The notes beneath the pieces are model-generated. The model was not told where the DNA came from. It made no database searches and worked only from the letters and a program-made list of their open reading frames with translations. Source: Cladorhizidae sp. MBARI D1340-BT2 (lineage: Eukaryota; Porifera; Demospongiae; Poecilosclerida; Cladorhizidae). Taken from it: DNA of 64,000 nucleotides. A program made the position numbers and the translations under genes. Positions 23,018 to 37,700 of this stretch are shown here, one piece after another. Positions within the stretch are counted from its first letter, which is position 1. Each line of letters opens with the position of its first letter. The stretch spans positions 4,144,025 to 4,208,024 of the forward strand of contig JAQNBH010000008.1 of NCBI GenBank assembly GCA_028752905.1, written 5' to 3'.

Positions 23018-26000
23018 TGTAGTGTATAATGCACACAGTGCAGGCACTAATGAGAGGCATCATATGTAGTGTATAATGCACACAGTGCAGGCACTAATGA
23101 GAGGCATCATATGTAGTGTATAATGCACACAGTGCAGGCACTAATGAGAGGCATCATATGTAGTGTATAATGCACACAGTGCAGGCACTAATGAGAGGCA
23201 TCATATGTAGTGTATAATGCACACAGTGCAGCCACTAATGAGAGGCATCATATGTAGTGTATAATGCACACAGTGCAGCCACTAATGAGAGGCATCATAT
23301 GTAGTGTATAATGCACACAGTGCAGGCACTAATGAGAGGCATCATATGTAGTGTATAATACACACAGTGCAGGCACTAATGAGAGGCATCATATGTAGTG
23401 TATAATGCACACAGTGCAGGCACTAATGAGAGGCATCATATGTGGTGTATAATGCACACAGTGCAGTCACTAATGAGAGGCATCATATGTAGTGTATAAT
23501 GCACACAGTGCAGGCACTAATGAGAGGCATCATATGTAGTGTATAATGCACACAGTGCAGGCACTAATGAGAGGCATCATATGTAGTGTATAATACACAC
23601 AGTGCAGGCACTAATGAGAGGCATCATATGTAGTGTATAATGCACACAGTGCAGGCACTAATGAGAGGCATCATATGTAGTGTATAATGCACACAGTGCA
23701 GGCACTAATGAGAGGCATCATATGTAGTGTATAATGCACACAGTGCAGGCACTAATGAGAGGCATCATATGTAGTGTATAATACACACAGTGCAGGCACT
23801 AATGAGAGGCATCATATGTAGTGTATAATGCACACAGTGCAGCCACTAATGAGAGGCATCATATGTAGTGTATAATGCACACAGTGCAGGCACTAATGAG
23901 AGGCATCATATGTAGTGTATAATGCACACAGTGCAGGCACTAATGAGAGGCATCATATGTAGTGTATAATGCACACAGTGCAGGCACTAATGAGAGGCAT
24001 CATATGTAGTGTATAATACACACAGTGCAGGCACTAATGAGAGGCATCATATGTAGTGTATAATGCACACAGTGCAGGCACTAATGAGAGGCATCATATG
24101 TAGTGTATAATGCACACAGTGCAGGCACTAATGAGAGGCATCATATGTAGTGTATAATGCACACAGTGCAGCCACTAATGAGAGGCATCATATGTAGTGT
24201 ATAATGCACACAGTGCAGGCACTAATGAGAGGCATCATATGTAGTGTATAATGCACACAGTGCAGGCACTAATGAGAGGCATCATATGTAGTGTATAATG
24301 CACACAGTGCAGCCACTAATGAGAGGCATCATATGTAGTGTATAATGCACACAGTGCAGGCACTAATGAGAGGCATCATATGTAGTGTATAATACACACA
24401 GTGCAGGCACTAATGAGAGGCACCATATGTAGTGTATAATGCACACAGTGCAGGCACTAATGAGAGGCATCATATGTAGTGTATAATGCACACAGTGCAG
24501 CCACTAATGAGAGGCATCATATGTAGTGTATAATGCACACAGTGCAGGCACTAATGAGAGGCATCATATGTAGTGTATAATGCACACAGTGCAGGCACTA
24601 ATGAGAGGCATCATATGTAGTGTATAATGCACACAGTGCAGCCACTAATGAGAGGCATCATATGTAGTGTATAATGCACACAGTGCAGTCACTAATGAGA
24701 GGCATCATATGTAGTGTATAATGCACACAGTGCAGCCACTAATGAGAGGCATCATATGTAGTGTATAATGCATACAGTGCAGGCACTAATGAGAGGCATC
24801 ATATGTAGTGTATAATGCACACAGTGCAGTCACTAATGAGAGGCATCATATGTAGTGTATAATGCACACAGTGCAGGCACTAATGAGAGGCATCATATGT
24901 AGTGTATAATACACACAGTGCAGGCACTAATGAGAGGCACCATATGTAGTGTATAATGCACACAGTGCAGGCACTAATGAGAGGCATCATATGTAGTGTA
25001 TAATGCACACAGTGCAGCCACTAATGAGAGGCATCATATGTAGTGTATAATGCACACAGTGCAGGCACTAATGAGAGGCATCATATGTAGTGTATAATAC
25101 ACACAGTGCAGGCACTAATGAGAGGCATCATATGTAGTGTATAATGCACACAGTGCAGGCACTAATGAGAGGCATCATATGTGGTGTATAATGCACACAG
25201 TGCAGTCACTAATGAGAGGCATCATATGTAGTGTATAATGCACACAGTGCAGGCACTAATGAGAGGCATCATATGTAGTGTATAATGCACACAGTGCAGG
25301 CACTAATGAGAGGCATCATATGTAGTGTATAATACACACAGTGCAGGCACTAATGAGAGGCATCATATGTAGTGTATAATGCACACAGTGCAGGCACTAA
25401 TGAGAGGCATCATATGTAGTGTATAATGCACACAGTGCAGGCACTAATGAGAGGCATCATATGTAGTGTATAATGCACACAGTGCAGGCACTAATGAGAG
25501 GCATCATATGTAGTGTATAATACACACAGTGCAGGCACTAATGAGAGGCATCATATGTAGTGTATAATGCACACAGTGCAGCCACTAATGAGAGGCATCA
25601 TATGTAGTGTATAATGCACACAGTGCAGGCACTAATGAGAGGCATCATATGTAGTGTATAATGCACACAGTGCAGGCACTAATGAGAGGCATCATATGTA
25701 GTGTATAATGCACACAGTGCAGGCACTAATGAGAGGCATCATATGTAGTGTATAATACACACAGTGCAGGCACTAATGAGAGGCATCATATGTAGTGTAT
25801 AATGCACACAGTGCAGGCACTAATGAGAGGCATCATATGTAGTGTATAATGCACACAGTGCAGGCACTAATGAGAGGCATCATATGTAGTGTATAATGCA
25901 CACAGTGCAGCCACTAATGAGAGGCATCATATGTAGTGTATAATGCACACAGTGCAGGCACTAATGAGAGGCATCATATGTAGTGTATAATGCACACAGT

Positions 26001-28363
26001 GCAGGCACTAATGAGAGGCATCATATGTAGTGTATAATGCACACAGTGCAGCCACTAATGAGAGGCATCATATGTAGTGTATAATGCACACAGTGCAGTC
26101 ACTAATGAGAGGCATCATATGTAGTGTATAATGCACACAGTGCAGCCACTAATGAGAGGCATCATATGTAGTGTATAATGCACACAGTGCAGGCACTAAT
26201 GAGAGGCATCATATGTAGTGTATAATACACACAGTGCAGGCACTAATGAGAGGCACCATATGTAGTGTATAATGCACACAGTGCAGGCACTAATGAGAGG
26301 CATCATATGTAGTGTATAATGCACACAGTGCAGCCACTAATGAGAGGCATCATATGTAGTGTATAATGCACACAGTGCAGGCACTAATGAGAGGCATCAT
26401 ATGTAGTGTATAATACACACAGTGCAGGCACTAATGAGAGGCATCATATGTAGTGTATAATGCACACAGTGCAGGCACTAATGAGAGGCATCATATGTGG
26501 TGTATAATGCACACAGTGCAGTCACTAATGAGAGGCATCATATGTAGTGTATAATGCACACAGTGCAGGCACTAATGAGAGGCATCATATGTAGTGTATA
26601 ATGCACACAGTGCAGGCACTAATGAGAGGCATCATATGTAGTGTATAATACACACAGTGCAGGCACTAATGAGAGGCATCATATGTAGTGTATAATGCAC
26701 ACAGTGCAGGCACTAATGAGAGGCATCATATGTAGTGTATAATGCACACAGTGCAGGCACTAATGAGAGGCATCATATGTAGTGTATAATGCACACAGTG
26801 CAGGCACTAATGAGAGGCATCATATGTAGTGTATAATGCACACAGTGCAGGCACTAATGAGAGGCATCATATGTAGTGTATAATGCACACAGTGCAGGCA
26901 CTAATGAGAGGCATCATATGTAGTGTATAATGCACACAGTGCAGGCACTAATGAGAGGCATCATATGTAGTGTATAATGCACACAGTGCAGGCACTAATG
27001 AGAGGCATCATATGTAGTGTATAATGCACACAGTGCAGGCACTAATGAGAGGCATCATATGTAGTGTATAATGCACACAGTGCAGCCACTAATGAGAGGC
27101 ATCATATGTAGTGTATAATGCACACAGTGCAGGCACTAATGAGAGGCATCATATGTAGTGTATAATGCACACAGTGCAGGCACTAATGAGAGGCATCATA
27201 TGTAGTGTATAATGCACACAGTGCAGGCACTAATGAGAGGCATCATATGTAGTGTATAATGCACACAGTGCAGGCACTAATGAGAGGCATCATATGTAGT
27301 GTATAATGCACACAGTGCAGGCACTAATGAGAGGCATCATATGTAGTGTATAATGCACACAGTGCAGCCACTAATGAGAGGCATCATATGTAGTGTATAA
27401 TGCACACAGTGCAGGCACTAATGAGAGGCATCATATGTAGTGTATAATACACACAGTGCAGGCACTAATGAGAGGCATCATATGTAGTGTATAATGCACA
27501 CAGTGCAGCCACTAATGAGAGGCATCATATGTAGTGTATAATACACACAGTGCAGGCACTAATGAGAGTATTCATATGTAGTGTATAATGCACACAGTGC
27601 AGGCACTAATGAGAGGCATCATATGTAGTGTATAATGCACACAGTGCAGGCACTAATGAGAGGCATCATATGTAGTGTATAATGCACACAGTGCAGGCAC
27701 TAATGAGAGGCATCATATGTAGTGTATAATGCACACAGTGCAGGCACTAATGAGAGGCATCATATGTAGTGTATAATGCACACAGTGCAGGCACTAATGA
27801 GAGGCATCATATGTAGTGTATAATGCACACAGTGCAGGCACTAATGAGAGGCATCATATGTAGTGTATAATGCACACAGTGCAGGCACTAATGAGAGGCA
27901 TCATATGTAGTGTATAATGCACACAGTGCAGGCACTAATGAGAGGCATCATATGTAGTGTATAATGCACACAGTGCAGGCACTAATGAGAGGCATCATAT
28001 GTAGTGTATAATGCACACAGTGCAGCCACTAATGAGAGGCATCATATGTAGTGTATAATGCACACAGTGCAGGCACTAATGAGAGGCATCATATGTAGTG
28101 TATAATGCACACAGTGCAGGCACTAATGAGAGGCATCATATGTAGTGTATAATGCACACAGTGCAGGCACTAATGAGAGGCATCATATGTAGTGTATAAT
28201 GCACACAGTGCAGGCACTAATGAGAGGCATCATATGTAGTGTATAATGCACACAGTGCAGGCACTAATGAGAGGCATCATATGTAGTGTATAATGCACAC
28301 AGTGCAGGCACTAATGAGAGGCATCATATGTAGTGTATAATGCACACAGTGCAGGCACTAATG
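23018..28363 (+). repeat. 47-bp minisatellite, unit 8 (113.7 copies, longest)
   Basis: 5346 bp. TGTGGTG marks at 23444, 25183 and 26499 have the same spacings (1739 and 1316 bp) as in unit 7. A single GCATACAG copy lies near 24770. After about 26.8 kb the copies are mostly consensus, with one GAGTATTC copy near 27566. Confidence 0.95.
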
Positions 28364-28366
28364 CGT

Positions 28367-28841
28367 GGGATACTAAACATGGTTGGTGTGAGGGATACTA
28401 AACATGGTTGGTGTGAGGGATACTAAACATGGTTGGTGTGTGGGATACTAAACATGGTTGGTGTGTGGGATACTAAACATGGTTGGTGTGTGGGATACTA
28501 AACATGGTTGGTGTGAGGGATACTAAACATGGTTGGTGTGTGGGATACTAAACATGGTTGGTGTGTGGGATACTAAACATGGTTGGTGTGAGGGATACTA
28601 AACATGGTTGGTGTGTGGGATACTAAACATGGTTGGTGTGAGGGATACTAAACATGGTTGGTGTGTGGGATACTAAACATGGTTGGTGTGAGGGATACTA
28701 AACATGGTTGGTGTGTGGGATACTAAACATGGTTGGTGTGAGGGATACTAAACATGGTTGGTGTGAGGGATACTAAACATGGTTGGTGTGTGGGATACTA
28801 AACATGGTTGGTGTGAGGGATACTAAACATGGTTGGTGTGA
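28367..28841 (+). repeat. 25-bp minisatellite, unit 8 (19 copies)
   Basis: Final-base order AATTTATTATATATAATAA, a third type shared with unit 13. Confidence 0.94.
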
Positions 28842-29948
28842 CTAGCTGTTGCTTAGCAGTGTAGACATCCACACTGGTGGACTAGCTGTTGCTTAGCAGT
28901 GTAGACATCCACACTGGTGGACTTGGCCACAACGATGATGCTTCTGGTGAGTCTAGAGATGACTAGGTCTAGTGCTACATGTGTGTCTAGAGATGACTAT
29001 GTATATTGGGAAGTGTGGTAGCACTCTCTATATTGGGAAGTGTGGTAGTGTCAGAGAAAGCCCTGACAGCGGAAGCTGTTAGAGGGGAAACACCGGCAGA
29101 GGGAGGTTGACACTACACACCCACAAGTGGCAGTAGACACCCACCAACTCAGAACCAAAACCGCAACTATGGATCATCCCACTTGGACAGCAGAGACCCC
29201 TGATTGGTTGGAAAAAGGAACTCCTGATTGGTCAGATCAGTCTCTGAGGAGAATGATCCTAGGCACAACACAAGATAAACCAGCTGCCTATAAAAGAACA
29301 AGAGACTTCGAGAGAGGAGGAGAAGGAGTAATCAACAAGCTGGAAGAAAGAAGGAAAGCCCCTCAACAAACTAACTCCTCAATGAACTGAAGAGAGACTC
29401 AGAACTGAGCTGACTTGGCTCTGTGTAATATATAATTTGGTAGAAAACAATAGGAGTAATGATGTATTGATAGACGTGGTCGTGTACATCATTTTGTTAT
29501 TGTTGATTATAATCAACTTACCTTATACAGAAAAGGAGGGCAGAGGTCTAGAGAGAGAGAGAGAAGACTGTTTGATTATATACTTGGTCTAGATAAGGCT
29601 ATTGTGAGAGAGAAGCAATAGTAAGGTCTGGGCGTCAAAGAAAGCGAACCTGGAAAGAGAAGTTGTGCTGAGACTTCTTCTGAAGATTTATATTGTTAGG
29701 AAGTAATATTCCGGCAATTGCCGTATAGGTTTGGACCGAAAACGCCCACTTCACGAAAACCACACTTTTTTTTTATTTTTTTTTTTTATTTTTTTTATTT
29801 TTTTATATTTTTTTTATTTTTTTTTTTTTTTTACTTCACAGTATCATATTATGGTGAGACATGAATAGAAGTACACTGAAGGACAACTAGCCTACCTATG
29901 TGACTAGTAGCAATGGATAAAAATTATTAAATTAATATAAATAATTTA
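28842..29948 (+). repeat. Unit 9 core block, A-interrupted poly(T)
   Basis: ORF at 29127-29390, TATAAAAG at 29289-29296, CACCGG variant. The 67-nt T tract (29766-29832) is broken by A at 29775, 29788, 29797, 29805, 29807 and 29816. The identical pattern occurs in unit 14. Confidence 0.95.
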
Positions 29949-32900
29949 TGTAGTGTATAATGCACACAGTGCAGGCACTAATGAGGGGCATCATATGTAG
30001 TGTATAATGCACACAGTGCAGGCACTAATGAGAGGCATCATATGTAGTGTATAATGCACACAGTGCAGGCACTAATGAGAGGCATCATATGTAGTGTATA
30101 ATGCACACAGTGCAGGCACTAATGAGAGGCATCATATGTAGTGTATAATGCACACAGTGCAGGCACTAATGAGAGGCATCATATGTAGTGTATAATGCAC
30201 ACAGTGCAGCCACTAATGAGAGGCATCATATGTAGTGTATAATGCACACAGTGCAGGCACTAATGAGAGGCATCATATGTAGTGTATAATGCACACAGTG
30301 CAGGCACTAATGAGAGGCTTCATATGTAGTGTATAATGCACACAGTGCAGGCACTAATGAGAGGCATCATATGCAGTGTATAATGCACACAGTGCAGGCA
30401 CTAATGAGAGGCATCATATGTAGTGTATAATACACACAGTGCAGGCACTAATGAGGGGCATCATATGTAGTGTATAATGCACACAGTGCAGGCACTAATG
30501 AGAGGCATCATATGTAGTGTATAATGCACACAGTGCAGCCACTAATGAGAGGCATCATATGCAGTGTATAATGCACACAGTGCAGGCACTAATGAGAGGC
30601 ATCATATGTAGTGTATAATACACACAGTGCAGGCACTAATGAGGGGCATCATATGTAGTGTATAATGCACACAGTGCAGGCACTAATGAGAGGCATCATA
30701 TGTAGTGTATAATGCACACAGTGCAGCCACTAATGAGAGGCATCATATGTAGTGTATAATGCACACAGTGCAGGCACTAATGAGAGGCATCATATGTAGT
30801 GTATAATGCACACAGTGCAGGCACTAATGAGAGGCATCATATGTAGTGTATAATGCACACAGTGCAGGCACTAATGAGAGGCATCATATGTAGTGTATAA
30901 TGCACACAGTGCAGGCACTAATGAGAGGCATCATATGTAGTGTATAATGCACACAGTGCAGGCACTAATGAGAGGCATCATATGTAGTGTATAATGCACA
31001 CAGTGCAGGCACTAATGAGAGGCTTCATATGTAGTGTATAATACACACAGTGCAGGCACTAATGAGAGGCATCATATGTAGTGTATAATGCACACAGTGC
31101 AGGCACTAATGAGAGGCATCATATGTAGTGTATAATGCACACAGTGCAGGCACTAATGAGAGGCATCATATGTAGTGTATAATGCACACAGTGCAGCCAC
31201 TAATGAGAGGCTTCATATGTAGTGTATAATGCACACAGTGCAGGCACTAATGAGAGGCATCATATGTAGTGTATAATGCACACAGTGCAGGCACTAATGA
31301 GAGGCATCATATGTAGTGTATAATGCACACAGTGCAGCCACTAATGAGAGGCATCATATGTAGTGTATAATGCACACAGTGCAGGCACTAATGAGAGGCA
31401 TCATATGTAGTGTATAATGCACACAGTGCAGGCACTAATGAGAGGCATCATATGTAGTGTATAATGCACACAGTGCAGGCACTAATGAGAGGCATCATAT
31501 GTAGTGTATAATGCACACAGTGCAGGCACTAATGAGAGGCATCATATGTAGTGTATAATGCACACAGTGCAGGCACTAATGAGAGGCATCATATGTAGTG
31601 TATAATGCACACAGTGCAGGCACTAATGAGAGGCTTCATATGTAGTGTATAATGCACACAGTGCAGGCACTAATGAGGGGCATCATATGTAGTGTATAAT
31701 GCACACAGTGCAGCCACTAATGAGAGGCATCATATGTAGTGTATAATGCACACAGTGCAGCCACTAATGAGAGGCATCATATGCAGTGTATAATGCACAC
31801 AGTGCAGGCACTAATGAGAGGCATCATATGTAGTGTATAATACACACAGTGCAGGCACTAATGAGGGGCATCATATGTAGTGTATAATGCACACAGTGCA
31901 GGCACTAATGAGAGGCATCATATGTAGTGTATAATGCACACAGTGCAGCCACTAATGAGAGGCATCATATGTAGTGTATAATGCACACAGTGCAGGCACT
32001 AATGAGAGGCATCATATGTAGTGTATAATGCACACAGTGCAGGCACTAATGAGAGGCATCATATGTAGTGTATAATGCACACAGTGCAGCCACTAATGAG
32101 AGGCATCATATGTAGTGTATAATGCACACAGTGCAGGCACTAATGAGAGGCATCATATGTAGTGTATAATGCACACAGTGCAGTCACTAATGAGAGGCAT
32201 CATATGTAGTGTATAATGCACACAGTGCAGCCACTAATGAGAGGCATCATATGTAGTGTATAATACACACAGTGCAGGCACTAATGAGAGGCATCATATG
32301 TAGTGTATAATGCACACAGTGCAGCCACTAATGAGAGGCATCATATGTAGTGTATAATGCACACAGTGCAGCCACTAATGAGAGGCATCATATGTAGTGT
32401 ATAATGCACACAGTGCAGGCACTAATGAGAGGCATCATATGTAGTGTATAATGCACACAGTGCAGGTGCTAATGAGAGGCATCATATGTAGTGTATAATG
32501 CACACAGTGCAGGCACTAATGAGAGGCATCATATGTAGTGTATAATGCACACAGTGCAGCCACTAATGAGAGGCATCATATGTAGTGTATAATGCACACA
32601 GTGCAGGCACTAATGAGAGGCATCATATGTAGTGTATAATACACACAGTGCAGGCACTAATGAGAGGCATCATATGTAGTGTATAATGCACACAGTGCAG
32701 GCACTAATGAGAGGCATCATATGTAGTGTATAATGCACACAGTGCAGGCACTAATGAGAGGCATCATATGTAGTGTATAATGCACACAGTGCAGGCACTA
32801 ATGAGAGGCATCATATGTAGTGTATAATGCACACAGTGCAGGCACTAATGAGAGGCATCATATGTAGTGTATAATGCACACAGTGCAGGCACTAATGAGA

Positions 32901-33414
32901 GGCATCATATGTAGTGTATAATGCACACAGTGCAGGCACTAATGAGAGGCATCATATGTAGTGTATAATACACACAGTGCAGGCACTAATGAGAGGCATC
33001 ATATGTAGTGTATAATGCACACAGTGCAGCCACTAATGAGAGGCATCATATGTAGTGTATAATGCACACAGTGCAGGCACTAATGAGAGGCATCATATGT
33101 AGTGTATAATGCACACAGTGCAGGCACTAATGAGAGGCATCATATGTAGTGTATAATGCACACAGTGCAGGCACTAATGAGAGGCATCATATGTAGTGTA
33201 TAATGCACACAGTGCAGCCACTAATGAGAGGCTTCATATGTAGTGTATAATGCACACAGTGCAGGCACTAATGAGAGGCATCATATGTAGTGTATAATGC
33301 ACACAGTGCAGGCACTAATGAGAGGCATCATATGTAGTGTATAATGCACACAGTGCAGCCACTAATGAGAGGCTTCATATGTAGTGTATAATGCACACAG
33401 TGCAGGCACTAATG
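29949..33414 (+). repeat. 47-bp minisatellite, unit 9 (73.7 copies)
   Basis: 3466 bp. Introduces variants absent from units 0-8: GGCTTCATA and TATGCAGTG (30374, 30562 and 31784, spaced 4 and 26 copies), plus one GGTGCTAATG copy at about 32465. Ends on a GGCTTCATA copy before the final partial copy. Confidence 0.95.
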
Positions 33415-33417
33415 CGT

Positions 33418-33642
33418 GGGATACTAAACATGGTTGGTGTGAGGGATACTAAACATGGTTGGTGTGAGGGATACTAAACATGGTTGGTGTGAGGGATACT
33501 AAACATGGTTGGTGTGAGGGATACTAAACATGGTTGGTGTGTGGGATACTAAACATGGTTGGTGTGAGGGATACTAAACATGGTTGGTGTGTGGGATACT
33601 AAACATGGTTGGTGTGAGGGATACTAAACATGGTTGGTGTGA
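33418..33642 (+). repeat. 25-bp minisatellite, unit 9 (9 copies, shortest)
   Basis: Final-base order AAAATATAA; shared size with units 10, 14 and 15. Confidence 0.95.
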
Positions 33643-34564
33643 CTAGCTGTTGCTTAGCAGTGTAGACATCCACACTGGTGGACTAGCTGTTGCTTAGCAG
33701 TGTAGACATCCACACTGGTGGACTTGGCCACAACGATGATGCTTCTGGTGAGTCTAGAGATGACTAGGTCTAGTGCTACATGTGTGTCTAGAGATGACTA
33801 TGTATATTGGGAAGTGTGGTAGCACTCTCTATATTGGGAAGTGTGGTAGTGTCAGAGAAAGCCCTGACAGCGGAAGATGTTAGAGGGGAAACACCGTCAG
33901 AGGGAGGTTGACACTACACACCCACAAGTGGCAGTAGACACCCACCAACTCAGAACCAAAACCACAACTATGGATCATCCCACTTGGACAGCAGAGACCC
34001 CTGATTGGTTGGAAAAAGGAACTCCTGATTGGTCAGATCAGTCTCTGAGGAGAATGATCCTAGGCACAACACAAGATAAACCAGCTGCCTATAAAAGAAC
34101 AAGAGACTTCGAGAGAGGAGGAGAAGGAGTAATCAACAAGCTGGAAGAAAGAAGGAAAGCCCCTCAACAAACTAACTCCTCAATGAACTGAAGAGAGACT
34201 CAGAACTGAGCTGACTTGGCTCTGTGTAATATATAATTTGGTAGAAAACAATAGGAGTAATGATGTATTGATAGACGTGGTCGTGTACATCATTTTGTTA
34301 TTGTTGATTATAATCAACTTACCTTATACAGAAAAGGAGGGCAGAGGTCTAGAGAGAGAGAGAGAAGACTGTTTGATTATATACTTGGTCTAGATAAGGC
34401 TATTGTGAGAGAGAAGCAATAGTAAGGTCTGGGCGTCAAAGAAAGCGAACCTGGAAAGAGAAGTTGTGCTGAGACTTCTTCTGAAGATTTATATTGTTAG
34501 GAAGTAATATTCCGGCAATTGCCGTATAGGTTTGGACCGAAAACGCCCACTTCACGAAAACCAC

Positions 34565-34628
<64 letters not shown>

Positions 34629-34740
34629 CACAGTATCATATTATGGTGAGACATGAATAGAAGTACACTGAAGGACAACTAGCCTACCTATGTGACTAGT
34701 AGCAATGGATAAAAATTATTAAATTAATATAAATAATTTA
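33643..34740 (+). repeat. Unit 10 core block, ATG-gain variant
   Basis: A C-to-A change at 33877 turns CTG into ATG and opens a 104-codon frame (33877-34191) ending at the usual stop. A second change gives ACCACAAC in place of ACCGCAAC near 33964. The longer frame still spans the promoter motifs and has no recognised domain. The same change breaks the GGAA hairpin. TATAAAAG at 34090-34097. Poly(T) 34567-34624 (58 nt). Confidence 0.93.
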
Positions 34741-37700
34741 TGTAGTGTATAATGCACACAGTGCAGGCACTAATGAGGGGCATCATATGTAGTGTATAAT
34801 GCACACAGTGCAGGCACTAATGAGAGGCATCATATGTAGTGTATAATGCACACAGTGCAGCCACTAATGAGAGGCATCATATGCAGTGTATAATGCACAC
34901 AGTGCAGGCACTAATGAGAGGCATCATATGTAGTGTATAATACACACAGTGCAGGCACTAATGAGGGGCATCATATGTAGTGTATAATGCACACAGTGCA
35001 GGCACTAATGAGAGGCATCATATGTAGTGTATAATGCACACAGTGCAGCCACTAATGAGAGGCATCATATGTAGTGTATAATGCACACAGTGCAGGCACT
35101 AATGAGAGGCATCATATGTAGTGTATAATGCACACAGTGCAGGCACTAATGAGAGGCATCATATGTAGTGTATAATGCACACAGTGCAGGCACTAATGAG
35201 AGGCATCATATGTAGTGTATAATGCACACAGTGCAGGCACTAATGAGAGGCATCATATGTAGTGTATAATGCACACAGTGCAGGCACTAATGAGAGGCAT
35301 CATATGTAGTGTATAATGCACACAGTGCAGGCACTAATGAGAGGCTTCATATGTAGTGTATAATGCACACAGTGCAGGCACTAATGAGAGGCATCATATG
35401 TAGTGTATAATGCACACAGTGCAGGCACTAATGAGAGGCATCATATGTAGTGTATAATGCACACAGTGCAGCCACTAATGAGAGGCTTCATATGTAGTGT
35501 ATAATGCACACAGTGCAGGCACTAATGAGAGGCATCATATGTAGTGTATAATGCACACAGTGCAGGCACTAATGAGAGGCATCATATGTAGTGTATAATG
35601 CACACAGTGCAGCCACTAATGAGAGGCATCATATGTAGTGTATAATGCACACAGTGCAGGCACTAATGAGAGGCATCATATGTAGTGTATAATGCACACA
35701 GTGCAGGCACTAATGAGAGGCATCATATGTAGTGTATAATGCACACAGTGCAGGCACTAATGAGAGGCATCATATGTAGTGTATAATGCACACAGTGCAG
35801 GCACTAATGAGAGGCATCATATGTAGTGTATAATGCACACAGTGCAGGCACTAATGAGAGGCATCATATGTAGTGTATAATGCACACAGTGCAGCCACTA
35901 ATGAGAGGCATCATATGTAGTGTATAATGCACACAGTGCAGGCACTAATGAGGGGCATCATATGTAGTGTATAATGCACACAGTGCAGCCACTAATGAGA
36001 GGCATCATATGTAGTGTATAATGCACACAGTGCAGCCACTAATGAGAGGCATCATATGCAGTGTATAATGCACACAGTGCAGGCACTAATGAGAGGCATC
36101 ATATGTAGTGTATAATACACACAGTGCAGGCACTAATGAGGGGCATCATATGTAGTGTATAATGCACACAGTGCAGGCACTAATGAGAGGCATCATATGT
36201 AGTGTATAATGCACACAGTGCAGCCACTAATGAGAGGCATCATATGTAGTGTATAATGCACACAGTGCAGGTACTAATGAGGGGCATCATATGTAGTGTA
36301 TAATGCACACAGTGCAGCCACTAATGAGAGGCATCATATGTAGTGTATAATGCACACAGTGCAGCCACTAATGAGAGGCATCATATGTAGTGTATAATGC
36401 ACACAGTGCAGGCACTAATGAGAGGCATCATATGTAGTGTATAATGCACACAGTGCAGGTGCTAATGAGAGGCATCATATGTAGTGTATAATGCACACAG
36501 TGCAGGCACTAATGAGAGGCATCATATGTAGTGTATAATGCACACAGTGCAGCCACTAATGAGAGGCATCATATGTAGTGTATAATGCACACAGTGCAGG
36601 CACTAATGAGAGGCATCATATGTAGTGTATAATACACACAGTGCAGGCACTAATGAGAGGCATCATATGTAGTGTATAATGCACACAGTGCAGGCACTAA
36701 TGAGAGGCATCATATGTAGTGTATAATGCACACAGTGCAGGCACTAATGAGAGGCATCATATGTAGTGTATAATGCACACAGTGCAGGCACTAATGAGAG
36801 GCATCATATGTAGTGTATAATGCACACAGTGCAGGCACTAATGAGAGGCATCATATGTAGTGTATAATGCACACAGTGCAGGCACTAATGAGAGGCATCA
36901 TATGTAGTGTATAATGCACACAGTGCAGGCACTAATGAGAGGCATCATATGTAGTGTATAATACACACAGTGCAGGCACTAATGAGAGGCATCATATGTA
37001 GTGTATAATGCACACAGTGCAGCCACTAATGAGAGGCATCATATGTAGTGTATAATGCACACAGTGCAGGCACTAATGAGAGGCATCATATGTAGTGTAT
37101 AATGCACACAGTGCAGGCACTAATGAGAGGCATCATATGTAGTGTATAATGCACACAGTGCAGGCACTAATGAGAGGCATCATATGTAGTGTATAATGCA
37201 CACAGTGCAGCCACTAATGAGAGGCTTCATATGTAGTGTATAATGCACACAGTGCAGGCACTAATGAGAGGCATCATATGTAGTGTATAATGCACACAGT
37301 GCAGGCACTAATGAGAGGCATCATATGTAGTGTATAATGCACACAGTGCAGCCACTAATGAGAGGCATCATATGTAGTGTATAATGCACACAGTGCAGGC
37401 ACTAATGAGAGGCATCATATGTAGTGTATAATGCACACAGTGCAGGCACTAATGAGAGGCATCATATGTAGTGTATAATGCACACAGTGCAGGCACTAAT
37501 GAGAGGCATCATATGTAGTGTATAATGCACACAGTGCAGGCACTAATGAGAGGCATCATATGTAGTGTATAATGCACACAGTGCAGGCACTAATGAGAGG
37601 CATCATATGTAGTGTATAATGCACACAGTGCAGGCACTAATGAGAGGCATCATATGTAGTGTATAATGCACACAGTGCAGGCACTAATGAGAGGCATCAT

